A stretch of DNA of 8,347 bases from Lachnospiraceae bacterium (GCA_017463035.1 JAFTPY010000370.1:1-8347), one strand, 5' to 3'. Positions 1 through 5,228 are shown, counted from the stretch's first letter. Notes: generated by a model not told the origin, from the letters alone. A program made the numbers and translations.

Positions 1-1
1 G

Positions 2-1369
2 GATGCGTTGTGGAACGTTGTCATTTGTATGTTCCGATGTCTGCATTGGTGTAATCCATTGCTTATATATTGCGCCAATCGAGCTATTAATGATATGGAG
101 TCCCGCTGTGACCAGTATGTGTTGGAACAGTTGGAAGGGGAGGAGCGCCGGGAATACGGCCGCATTTTACTTTCTATGGCAAATGACAGGTTTGCCAAAA
201 CGCCGGGAAGCACCTGTATTAACAACGGTGGAAGGAATGTCGGGAAACGGATTGAAGCCATCGCACGGTTTAAAAAGTATCCGAAGGGAATGGGACTGGT
301 TTCTGTTTGTGTCGTGATTCTGTTGGCATTTTCGCTTGTGATGGGAGCGCAACCGGCATCTGCCCGTGAATATGGGGATTCTGTAAGGCTTTCCTTTGCA
401 TCGGTGCGCAGTATGCCTTGTACCACCTACGCAGGAGCGTTTGATGCTTACGGAAAGGCAATCTTGGAGCAAAACGGATACTACCGTGTCATGTGCGCCT
501 CGGAACGGTTACAGAAGGAACTTTTTCGGGAGATGCGGGGGAAGGGGCACCAAGCATGGTTGCTTCCTTTCTGGGAGTATGGTCTGATAGTGCCGCCGGA
601 TGCACAGAAAGGGTATGCGGTGTTTAACCTAACGGAAGCGGGAGAGAACTCATATGAAGGCTTACTCGCAGTGATGCTTGCGTATCCGCCGGGACCGCCG
701 GAGGAGCAGAATGAGGGCGAAGAGAAGAACCGGCTTGCGGTACAAAATGTTCGTGTAGAGCAGGAAAACGGAAGGTGGATTGCGATTCCGTTAGAAGAGT
801 TCCGCTATGTGGAAACGGGGAATCAGAGCTTTGCGTGGGGCTGCAAGGAACTTCCGGGGATTGTTTATGCAGGAGAAGTCGGGGAGTTTCGAATTGAGAA
901 TGTATTCCAAACGGTGCATGTGATGGCAAGCCCGGTGACGGTTCCGGGGCAGCCTTCGCTTACGTTCAATTCCCGTTATGATACGACACCGAAGCCAAAC
1001 GGCGAGTTTACAGAGGTGACAGAGATGCAATATATAAAATGTACTTATATGGGAAGTGATGCGCAGAGGGATAAGATAAAACAAATTGGAATTTCTTTGG
1101 TTCCGGTCTATGAAGGAGACAATCGTCCGAAGATAGTTGCCTCTGCAATCGGCGGAGATAAGAGCGGAACTTCGAATACAGGTGAACAGTGGAGCAGTAA
1201 AACGCTTAAGCCGGGGTGGGGGCCGACCGTTGAACTTGGCGGAGGCGGAAGCAGCGGTAGCCCGGATGTGATGGAAAGGTTTCCGGTCTTTTATGCGGCT
1301 TCTTTTTATCTGAATAACGAAAAGGTTGCCGAAACGGATTTGATGCTTCAGAAGGGAGTGGCGGAATGA
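2..1369 (+). CDS. M56/BlaR1-like membrane peptidase or sensor, C-terminal part (5' truncated)
   Basis: The frame is open from the first bases of the window (Asp-Ala-Leu-Trp before any start codon), so the true start and the HExxH zinc site lie upstream and this is a partial gene. The visible start matches the region after the catalytic helix of M56/BlaR1/MecR1 peptidases: a hydrophobic segment with HWCNPLL, then the DMESRCD motif (known members have a D-x-E-x-x-C-D-like pattern with a zinc-ligand Glu), then an EEERREYGRILLSMA-like helix. Counting from the TTG at position 8, a last membrane helix covers about residues 94-113. It is followed by about 340 residues predicted to be extracytoplasmic, with a Gly/Ser-rich stretch near residues 412-420. 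Family members sense cell-wall stress or beta-lactams and inactivate a BlaI-type repressor. The ectodomain here is not recognisably penicillin-binding (no SxxK seen), so the ligand is unknown. The stop codon overlaps the next gene (ATGA). Family call is good; substrate is unknown. Confidence 0.8.
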   Translation, partial: DALWNVVICMFRCLHWCNPLLIYCANRAINDMESRCDQYVLEQLEGEERREYGRILLSMANDRFAKTPGSTCINNGGRNVGKRIEAIARFKKYPKGMGLVSVCVVILLAFSLVMGAQPASAREYGDSVRLSFASVRSMPCTTYAGAFDAYGKAILEQNGYYRVMCASERLQKELFREMRGKGHQAWLLPFWEYGLIVPPDAQKGYAVFNLTEAGENSYEGLLAVMLAYPPGPPEEQNEGEEKNRLAVQNVRVEQENGRWIAIPLEEFRYVETGNQSFAWGCKELPGIVYAGEVGEFRIENVFQTVHVMASPVTVPGQPSLTFNSRYDTTPKPNGEFTEVTEMQYIKCTYMGSDAQRDKIKQIGISLVPVYEGDNRPKIVASAIGGDKSGTSNTGEQWSSKTLKPGWGPTVELGGGGSSGSPDVMERFPVFYAASFYLNNEKVAETDLMLQKGVAE

Positions 1370-1941
1370 TGGGGTATGAGAATCGATATAACGGAATCGG
1401 GAAAGCAGCTTGGGGATATCTGTTTATTTACTTCGATTTTAAAATCAATACCGTCAGTCTTTTGCCGGCTTTTGTGGGATATTTATTGTTCATATCCGCA
1501 ATTCACTATTTGCAGGAAGAAGAACGGGAGCTGGAACTGTTAAAACCATTGGGTATTATTTTGGCAGTATGGCACGGTCTGAACTGGCTGGGAAGCTTTT
1601 TTGGTACCGGCCCGGGCGGAATGTGGCAGGTGGCGGATATTCTGATTGGTATGGTAAATCTTTATTTTCACTTCCAGCTGGTAACAAATCTGGCGTCCGT
1701 TGCAAGAAAACATCAGCCGGAGGGATATTCGCTTGATGCGGGGTTACTTCGTTATCGAACTGTGCAGACCGTGATTTTGACGGCATTGATTGTACTCGGT
1801 TATTTTGCCGAATGGATAGGAAATTTCGGCACCGTGGTTTCCGTGCTGGCAGTCATTGTGTATCTTGTGCTTGGAATTGCGCTGATGAAGGTGCTGTTTG
1901 AACTCAGAAATTGTTTGAGGGAAGAGGGAGCAGGGGACTGA
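1366..1941 (+). CDS. Five-helix membrane protein of unknown function, coupled to the M56 gene
   Basis: The gene encodes 191 residues and begins at an ATG that overlaps the stop of the M56-like gene by 4 bp (ATGA). A second ATG follows immediately, so the start could be one codon later. Such overlap normally means translational coupling, and no separate promoter is seen. I count about five hydrophobic segments (roughly residues 28-48, 60-80, 88-110, 133-153 and 155-177). The charged linker EEERELELLK separates the first two, and the tail is charged. The N-terminal part (a Trp-Gly-Tyr aromatic segment, then LLPAFVGYLL) resembles uncharacterised Lachnospiraceae membrane proteins I have seen, but I cannot name a family. 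Its position suggests it works with the M56 sensor, perhaps as a partner or target in the membrane; that is inference only. Confidence 0.75.
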   Translation: MMGYENRYNGIGKAAWGYLFIYFDFKINTVSLLPAFVGYLLFISAIHYLQEEERELELLKPLGIILAVWHGLNWLGSFFGTGPGGMWQVADILIGMVNLYFHFQLVTNLASVARKHQPEGYSLDAGLLRYRTVQTVILTALIVLGYFAEWIGNFGTVVSVLAVIVYLVLGIALMKVLFELRNCLREEGAGD

Positions 1942-1989
1942 AATTTTACAGTGTAGTGAAAGCGATATGGTAGAAGGATGAAGATGTTG

Positions 1990-2019
1990 TTGACAACGAA
2001 TGAAAAATAATGATATACT
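1990..2019 (+). promoter_or_regulatory. Promoter of the candidate antitoxin RNA
   Basis: TTGACA (1990-1995) and TATACT (2014-2019) are separated by 18 bp, with a TG one base before the -10 element (extended -10, 2011-2012). Transcription would start near 2026. No open reading frame of useful length follows, and an intrinsic terminator ends about 90 nt downstream, so the expected product is a short non-coding RNA. Confidence 0.75.
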
Positions 2020-2030
2020 AAAATCAGAAA

Positions 2031-2057
2031 AGGTGCTACCGATAGAACGGTTGCCCT
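2031..2057. repeat. Left copy of the two-block inverted repeat
   Basis: The + strand reads AGGTGCTAC (2031-2039), 7 nt, then ACGGTTGCCCT (2047-2057). The same two blocks occur in inverted orientation at 2302-2334. Because the two RNAs are transcribed toward each other, this puts the same sequence at the 5' ends of both predicted transcripts. Confidence 0.85.
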
Positions 2058-2072
2058 GAAATTTTGGGTTAC

Positions 2073-2117
2073 AAAAAAGTAACTGTCAAGTTCTCAGGCT
2101 CGGACAGTTACTTTTTT
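2073..2117. terminator. Bidirectional intrinsic terminator shared by toxin mRNA and antitoxin RNA
   Basis: A perfect 15-bp inverted repeat (AAAAAAGTAACTGTC at 2073-2087 against its complement at 2103-2117) flanks a 15-nt loop and ends in six T on either strand, so it should stop transcription from both sides. On the - strand the final Lys codons and TAA stop of the 35-residue peptide lie inside the stem. It may also end read-through from the membrane-protein gene at 1366-1941. Confidence 0.85.
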
Positions 2118-2215
2118 GCGTTTTTACCGTTGGTATAACCTAACTTGTAGGCTGCACCACAAGCGATACTTACAATAGCAATCAAATAATACACAGATTC
2201 TATAATCAAATACAT
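2108..2215 (-). CDS. Small membrane peptide, candidate type I toxin
   Basis: A 35-codon frame on the - strand starts with ATG at 2215-2213 and ends in TAA at 2110-2108. The peptide starts MYLIIESVYYLIAIVS, continues with a short Ala/Gly-containing hydrophobic stretch, and ends in a basic tail, GKNAKK. One N-terminal membrane helix plus a charged lysine tail is the usual build of Fst, TxpA/BsrG and other holin-like type I toxins, which insert in the cytoplasmic membrane. Sequence identity to any named family is not evident to me. An AGGGAG Shine-Dalgarno (2232-2227) lies 11 nt before the start and can be masked by an upstream TCTCC. A consensus promoter lies upstream, and the stop codon is buried in a bidirectional terminator. 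The gene is too short for most gene callers. Coding status is supported by the promoter, ribosome binding site and terminator layout; toxicity is inference. Confidence 0.65.
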   Translation of the reverse strand: MYLIIESVYYLIAIVSIACGAAYKLGYTNGKNAKK

Positions 2216-2225
2216 AAGCGCAAAA

Positions 2226-2250
2226 TCTCCCTTTTACATATTCTCGGAGA
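2226..2250 (-). promoter_or_regulatory. Hairpin that can mask the toxin ribosome binding site
   Basis: In the - strand transcript TCTCC (complement of 2246-2250) can pair with GGAGA (complement of 2226-2230), which is part of the Shine-Dalgarno of the 35-residue peptide. A second option is the C-rich run opposite 2297-2305, whose CTCCC could pair with the same GGGAG. Sequestering the ribosome binding site is usual in type I toxin mRNAs. The stem is only 5 bp with a 15-nt loop, so this is suggestive. Confidence 0.4.
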
Positions 2251-2301
2251 CATATGCATCCAAGTGAAATCTATGTAAACAGAGCTTGTACTCTCCGGGG
2301 G

Positions 2302-2334
2302 AGGGCAACCGTCCTACCGTACTATGTAGCACCT
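2302..2334. repeat. Right copy of the two-block inverted repeat
   Basis: On the - strand it reads AGGTGCTAC (2334-2326), 13 nt, then ACGGTTGCCCT (2312-2302), the same blocks as at 2031-2057 but with a different spacer. It coincides with the predicted 5' end of the toxin mRNA (start near 2334). In both copies AGG(T)GC can pair with GCCCT to close a 5' hairpin. Confidence 0.85.
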
Positions 2335-2340
2335 AAGAAT

Positions 2341-2369
2341 ATTATAAAACAAAAATTCGATAAAGTCAA
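2341..2369 (-). promoter_or_regulatory. Promoter of the small toxin gene
   Basis: On the - strand TTGACT (2369-2364) is followed after 17 bp by TATAAT (2346-2341). Transcription should begin near 2334, exactly at the inverted-repeat copy, giving a leader of about 120 nt before the peptide start. It is divergent from the ridA promoter at 2391-2419. Confidence 0.8.
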
Positions 2370-2390
2370 TTAAAACACGAACATACATTC

Positions 2391-2419
2391 TTGACAAATA
2401 CTAAGAAAAGGGATATTAT
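2391..2419 (+). promoter_or_regulatory. Promoter of the ridA-like gene
   Basis: TTGACA (2391-2396), a 17-bp spacer and TATTAT (2414-2419) form a near-consensus SigA-type promoter. Transcription should start near 2426, giving a short leader to the ATG at 2464 with a GAGGAGG ribosome binding site. Confidence 0.8.
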
Positions 2420-2463
2420 GTAAGTATATAGAAAGATACATTTGTGTTCGAGGAGGTCGGAGC

Positions 2464-2844
2464 ATGGACGGGATTATCAGACAGAATTTGGATGATGCAT
2501 TTGCAAATGAATGTGCCTATTCGGAAGTGGTAGTGGCCGGTGATTTGGTATTTTTGAATTTTTGTGTGGGAAATGTAGGCGGTACGGTGGAAGAACAGGT
2601 GCACGGTGCACTGGATAATATGGAAGCGCGTCTTGCGCTGGTTGGGTTGACGCTGGAGTCGGTAGTGAAAGTGGATGTTTTAATGAAAGATCCGTGGAAT
2701 ATCCCTGCCATGGAGAAAGTGTTTGCTGAGCGTTTTAAAGGAAAGTATCCGGCAAGAAAGACAGTTGCTACAGAGTTTGCCCACAAGGGCGGCGAGAACG
2801 GACTACAGGTGCAGATCGATGCGATTTCGTATAAAGGTCATTGA
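2464..2844 (+). CDS. RidA/YjgF/UK114-family protein
   Basis: The 126-residue length is typical of the Rid family, small trimeric cytosolic proteins. Canonical RidA hydrolyses reactive enamine/imine intermediates (for example 2-aminoacrylate) released by PLP enzymes. Visible family features are AYSEVVVAGDLVF near residues 18-30 (matching PYSQAV..GdlvF), the central helix VEEQVHGALDNMEARL, KVDVLMKD, and KYPARKTV with the conserved Arg at residue 98. Differences from canonical RidA are the GQ(L/I)-type segment replaced by NFCVGNVGG, Trp78 at about the usual Asn position, and Asp119 (QIDAIS) at the usual terminal Glu position. It may therefore belong to another Rid subfamily with a different or lost activity. 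ATG is preceded by GAGGAGG with suitable spacing. It appears monocistronic, with its own promoter upstream and a separate promoter for the next gene. Family call is strong; substrate is open. Confidence 0.88.
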   Translation: MDGIIRQNLDDAFANECAYSEVVVAGDLVFLNFCVGNVGGTVEEQVHGALDNMEARLALVGLTLESVVKVDVLMKDPWNIPAMEKVFAERFKGKYPARKTVATEFAHKGGENGLQVQIDAISYKGH

Positions 2845-2862
2845 AGGAAGAGTGATTCAATG
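2839..2862 (+). other. Hairpin at the ridA-like stop codon
   Basis: CATTGAA (2839-2845) and TTCAATG (2856-2862) form a perfect 7-bp inverted repeat around a 10-nt loop and include the stop codon. No T-run follows on the + strand, so it is not a standard terminator. It could stabilise the mRNA 3' end or be chance. Confidence 0.35.
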
Positions 2863-2878
2863 AAATAAAACATAAGTC

Positions 2879-2907
2879 TTGAATATTAGTCTGAAATAGT
2901 GTATAAA
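2879..2907 (+). promoter_or_regulatory. Promoter of the pnuC-like leader
   Basis: TTGAAT (2879-2884), a 17-bp spacer and TATAAA (2902-2907) make a good SigA-type promoter, with a start expected near 2914. This puts about 140 nt of untranslated leader before the ATG at 3055. No other promoter was found between the leader terminator and the gene. Confidence 0.65.
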
Positions 2908-2913
2908 TAGGTA

Positions 2914-3054
2914 AGAGAAAAGAAGAAAGTTAACTGCCACCGGGTAGTGAATGCGAAGCATTCGTAGCACATCGTTAGGTCTTAGAAGATGTGTCTGCGG
3001 ATGCTTTTATTTTTGGCGGCAGATATGATAAGATAGAGAGAAGGAGAATGTGAT
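2914..3054 (+). promoter_or_regulatory. Structured leader of the pnuC-like gene: candidate riboswitch or attenuator
   Basis: The leader can adopt two exclusive folds. In one, 2956-2973 pairs with 2988-3006 to form a long terminator hairpin followed by T-rich DNA. In the other, 2934-2941 pairs with 3015-3022 (CTGCCACC with GGCGGCAG, 7 of 8 pairs), GAATGC pairs with GCATTC around a GAA loop (2949-2963), and CACATC (2968-2973) pairs with GATGTG (2988-2993). That leaves the second terminator arm unpaired. This terminator/antiterminator layout is typical of riboswitches. PnuC-family genes are often under NAD+, TPP, FMN or similar riboswitches, but I do not recognise any of those consensus sequences here. 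The ligand is unknown. Confidence 0.5.
2956..3014 (+). terminator. Intrinsic terminator inside the pnuC leader
   Basis: The arms 2956-2973 and 2988-3006 pair almost throughout (about 18 bp with wobble pairs and one bulged T), with a loop of about 14 nt, followed by TTTTATTTTT (3005-3014). It lies downstream of the promoter at 2879-2907 and 40 nt before the pnuC start. It would stop leader transcripts as well as read-through from the ridA-like gene. Confidence 0.75.
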
Positions 3055-3768
3055 ATGAAAAGATTGACTGCTTATTTTACCAAAACCGAACTGGTACTAT
3101 GGTTTGGCTCTATGACCTTAATATTGACTGCCTTTTGTCTGTTTGACCGGGAAAGTTATCTGACACTGATTGCTTCCTTAATCGGTGTGACTTCCTTGAT
3201 TTTTGCGGCAAAAGGGAATCCGGTGTCTCAGGTGTTAATGATTGTATTCAGTGTTTTGTACGGGATTATATCCTTTTCTTTTGCATATTACGGAGAAATG
3301 ATTACGTATCTGGGGATGACACTGCCGATGTCGGCGGTGGCGCTGGGAGCGTGGCTCCGGCACCCGTATGAGGGGAAGAAGGCGGAAGTACAGGTAAACC
3401 GTATCGGGAAAAAAGATATGATATGGGCAGTGCTGTTAACTTTGGTGGTGACCGCCGTATTTTATTTTATATTGGATGCTTTTGGTACTGCCAATTTGAT
3501 ACCGAGTACCATATCTGTGACTACCAGCTTCTTGGCGGTGTTTTTGACATTTAGGAGAAGTCCGTATTATGCGTTAGCTTATGCGGCAAATGATATTGTA
3601 CTGATTGTGCTGTGGGTACTGGCATCCATGGAAGATATTCACTATGTGTCCGTGGTGGTTTGTTTTGTAGTGTTCTTTGTAAATGATATGTATGGGTTTA
3701 TCAGTTGGCGGAGGATGGCGAAGAGACAGGGAATATCGCAGCGGGGGACAGATGTCGAGAAAGTGTAA
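3055..3768 (+). CDS. pnuC: PnuC-family transporter (nicotinamide riboside or related vitamin)
   Basis: The protein has 237 residues with about seven hydrophobic segments, the size and layout of PnuC facilitators, which pass nicotinamide riboside (or, in relatives, thiamine, riboflavin or deoxynucleosides) across the cytoplasmic membrane. Matching segments are SLIGVTSLIFAAKGNPVSQ (residues 41-59), the YYGEM motif (78-82), PMSAVALGAWLRHPY (91-105), YALAYAANDIVLIVLWVL (172-189) and the C-terminal FVNDMYGFISWRRM (208-221), close to the NDLYGFxxW end of the family. ATG has AAGGAG at 3041-3046 with 8-nt spacing. The gene sits behind a structured leader with an intrinsic terminator, so expression is probably set by attenuation. 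No salvage enzyme gene (NadR kinase, TenA, thiamine kinase) is adjacent to fix the substrate, so the gene symbol reflects the family only. Confidence 0.85.
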   Translation: MKRLTAYFTKTELVLWFGSMTLILTAFCLFDRESYLTLIASLIGVTSLIFAAKGNPVSQVLMIVFSVLYGIISFSFAYYGEMITYLGMTLPMSAVALGAWLRHPYEGKKAEVQVNRIGKKDMIWAVLLTLVVTAVFYFILDAFGTANLIPSTISVTTSFLAVFLTFRRSPYYALAYAANDIVLIVLWVLASMEDIHYVSVVVCFVVFFVNDMYGFISWRRMAKRQGISQRGTDVEKV

Positions 3769-3836
3769 GGGTTAAAGCGACAGAAGTATTGCAAAAATAG
3801 AGGCTGTTGTTCGGATATGATATTTTTCGAGTATCC

Positions 3837-3893
3837 TGTAACGAATTGCTCTGAATACGGATTAACATAGTAGAAAGCACAAAGGAGGAGACG
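3837..3893 (+). promoter_or_regulatory. Upstream region of the ECF sigma gene, with a possible ECF-type -35
   Basis: TGTAAC (3837-3842) resembles the AAC-containing -35 of ECF-dependent promoters, and many ECF operons are autoregulated. No convincing ECF -10 (CGTC/CGTA type) is seen at 16-17 bp; only a GGATTA-like sequence occurs there. A 5-bp hairpin (GGATA 3813-3817, TATCC 3832-3836) lies just before. An AAAGGAGGAG ribosome binding site precedes the ATG at 3894. Weak evidence for a promoter, good for the ribosome binding site. Confidence 0.25.
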
Positions 3894-4370
3894 ATGGAAG
3901 AGCTTTACAAACAAAACGCGAAAATAGTCTATCATTTCCTCTATAGCAGGTGTAAGGATGCGGCGCTCACGGAGGAATTGTTGCAGGACACGTTTTTAAA
4001 GGCCTTTGAGTCCATGGAACGGTTTGACGGAAGCTGTAAGATTTCCACCTGGTTATGCCAGATTGCAAGACATTTGTTGTATCAGCATTGGGAAAGGGAA
4101 AAGAAAGTGCCGTTTGCCGAATTGACGGAAGAGGTGGTGGCAAGGTTCGATACGGAGCTGCAGGTGTTACGGAAGGTGGAGCTTTCGGAGGTGATGGATG
4201 TGCTTGAGCGGATGCCGGTAGATGTGGCGCAGGTGGTAAAGCTTCGGGCCATGAGTGAGTTGTCATTTAAGGAAATCGGAGCTATGTTAGGAAAGAGTGA
4301 AAACTGGGCGCGGGTGACGTTTTTCCGTGCAAAGAAGCAATTGTTACAGGAGGTGCGACATGAAGATTGA
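3894..4370 (+). CDS. ECF-type RNA polymerase sigma factor (sigma-70 family)
   Basis: At 158 residues it has the two-domain build of group 4 sigma factors. Sigma region 2 covers about residues 8-68, with ELLQDTFLKAFESMERFDG and STWLCQIARHLLYQHWERE (core binding, -10 recognition). Region 4 covers about residues 100-152, with MPVDVAQVVKLRAMSELSFKEIGAMLGKSENWARVTFFRAKKQL, a helix-turn-helix for -35 recognition. The start ATG follows AAAGGAGGAG. The gene ends inside the next gene (11-bp overlap at 4360-4370), which encodes a zinc-finger membrane anti-sigma factor. The pair is therefore very likely a signal-responsive regulatory module whose sigma is held at the membrane until a signal arrives. The regulon and signal cannot be told from the window. 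Confidence 0.93.
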   Translation: MEELYKQNAKIVYHFLYSRCKDAALTEELLQDTFLKAFESMERFDGSCKISTWLCQIARHLLYQHWEREKKVPFAELTEEVVARFDTELQVLRKVELSEVMDVLERMPVDVAQVVKLRAMSELSFKEIGAMLGKSENWARVTFFRAKKQLLQEVRHED

Positions 4371-5166
4371 TTGCGGGATTGTACAGGATTTGATTCCGTC
4401 CTATGTGGACGGTCTGTGTTCGGAGTCGTCCAAGCAGTGCGTGGAGGAGCATACAAAGGACTGTGAGGAATGCCGAGCTTTTTTGGAGGAATGTCGTGCG
4501 GTAGAGTTTTCCGGAAAGGTGCTTGAGGAACAGCAACTGGACGGATTGCGGAAGGTGAAGAAGAAGATAAAGTTACAGAATATGTTCAGTTATGGATTGT
4601 TGCTGGTGGTGATACTGTTTGCAGCATACTTCTTTACAACGAATATCGGAGCAATCAATGTGCGATGGTATTATGGGCTTTATGCAGTGGCGGTAGCGGC
4701 GACCTTTGTGGTAACGATGCAGGGGAAAGCAAATGTAAAATACGAAAAAGTCGAGAAGATAATGGCAGGAATGTCTTTGGCTGCGATTGCGTATGCGCTG
4801 TTCTGGTATTGCTTTATGATGGGCTCAGTGGGAAACGGAACTGTGCCGTTGGGCCTTGAACTCGGTCAGGTGGGACCGTTTTTACACCGACAGTTGGGAA
4901 TTGCCCTTGCGGTGGAAATTGCGGTGTTTGCGTATACCATGGTACGCTATCTGAAATGGGATATCGTATGTCGGGGAACATTACTAATCAGTCTGACCGG
5001 TCTGTTTTTCATCCTTGCCCAGACGACGCTTTTGGGACGTTTGAGTACGCTGGAGGCGCATATGAGGAATTTCACGGAAGCGGCGGTAGTGATACTGGGA
5101 GCCGGAGCGGTATGCGGACTGGTGCTGTGGGGCGTGGAGCGAAGAAGAAAGAAGCAAGTAAGATGA
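4360..5166 (+). CDS. Zinc-finger membrane anti-sigma factor
   Basis: I choose ATG at 4360, preceded by AGGAGGTG, over the more upstream in-frame ATG at 4327, because the protein then opens with MKIDCGIVQDLIPSYVDG, the usual start of zinc-binding anti-sigma domains. The result is 268 residues. His31-x3-Cys35-x2-Cys38, with Cys5 as the likely fourth ligand, forms the ZAS-type motif. This N-terminal domain should be cytosolic and bind the sigma factor encoded just upstream. Six membrane helices follow (about residues 78-96, 103-120, 137-156, 178-195, 202-226 and 241-259), then a basic end RRRKK. Most anti-sigma factors have one helix. A six-helix sensor region suggests the membrane domain itself detects the signal. 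It overlaps the sigma gene by 11 bp, so translation is probably coupled. A terminator-like hairpin overlaps its 3' end. Confidence 0.9.
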   Translation: MKIDCGIVQDLIPSYVDGLCSESSKQCVEEHTKDCEECRAFLEECRAVEFSGKVLEEQQLDGLRKVKKKIKLQNMFSYGLLLVVILFAAYFFTTNIGAINVRWYYGLYAVAVAATFVVTMQGKANVKYEKVEKIMAGMSLAAIAYALFWYCFMMGSVGNGTVPLGLELGQVGPFLHRQLGIALAVEIAVFAYTMVRYLKWDIVCRGTLLISLTGLFFILAQTTLLGRLSTLEAHMRNFTEAAVVILGAGAVCGLVLWGVERRRKKQVR

Positions 5167-5184
5167 AAAAATTTTGCTTTTTTT
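5148..5184 (+). terminator. Probable intrinsic terminator after the anti-sigma gene
   Basis: AAAGAAGCAAG (5148-5158) can pair with the TTTGCTTTTTTT stretch (5173-5184), with two G-T wobbles, around a loop of about 14 nt. The T-run is both part of the stem and the tail. It overlaps the last codons of the anti-sigma gene. The stem is AT-rich, so strength is uncertain. Confidence 0.5.
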
Positions 5185-5202
5185 AGTGAGGAATGCTATA
5201 CT
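5174..5202 (+). promoter_or_regulatory. Promoter of the DUF3990/DUF3791 genes
   Basis: TTGCTT (5174-5179) and TATACT (5197-5202) are 17 bp apart, with TG one base upstream of the -10 (extended -10). The start would be near 5209, about 20 nt before the first gene. The -35 lies inside the T-run of the preceding terminator. Confidence 0.65.
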
Positions 5203-5228
5203 AAAAGGAGAAGAGATTTCAGGAAAGG

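Larger units (their letters stand above)
2026..2117 (+). ncRNA. Candidate antisense antitoxin RNA (type I system)
   Basis: A transcript of about 92 nt is predicted from the promoter at 1990-2019 to the terminator at 2073-2117. Its 5' part folds into a hairpin: A2031/T2057, GG/CC, GC/GC and ACCG/CGGT paired around an ATAGAA loop, with one T bulge and one T-T mismatch. Its 3' part is the antisense of the last codons, stop codon and terminator of the small - strand peptide gene. Known type I antitoxins such as RatA (against TxpA), SR4 (against BsrG) and RNA II of the pAD1 par locus also converge on the toxin gene and overlap its 3' end. No protein-coding potential was seen. Expression and exact ends are inferred, not shown. 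Confidence 0.6.

Noticed and set aside
624..929. Open frame of about 100 codons on the - strand
   Set aside because: It is a shadow of the M56-like gene on the other strand, with no ribosome binding site, low-complexity Pro/Ser composition and no family resemblance.
1942..2463. Insertion sequence or CRISPR in the long gap
   Set aside because: No transposase frame and no regularly spaced direct repeats. The inverted repeats here are fully accounted for by the two convergent promoters and the terminator, although a small mobile unit cannot be excluded.
2416..2604. - strand frame opposite the ridA-like gene start
   Set aside because: It has no promoter or ribosome binding site and is antisense to a clear Rid-family gene.
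3813..3836. Terminator after the pnuC-like gene
   Set aside because: The stem is only 5 bp with a loop of about 14 nt and no following T-run.
4327..4359. Upstream in-frame ATG for the anti-sigma gene
   Set aside because: It would add 11 residues inside the sigma coding region. The ATG at 4360 has AGGAGGTG just before it and gives the usual zinc-finger N-terminus.
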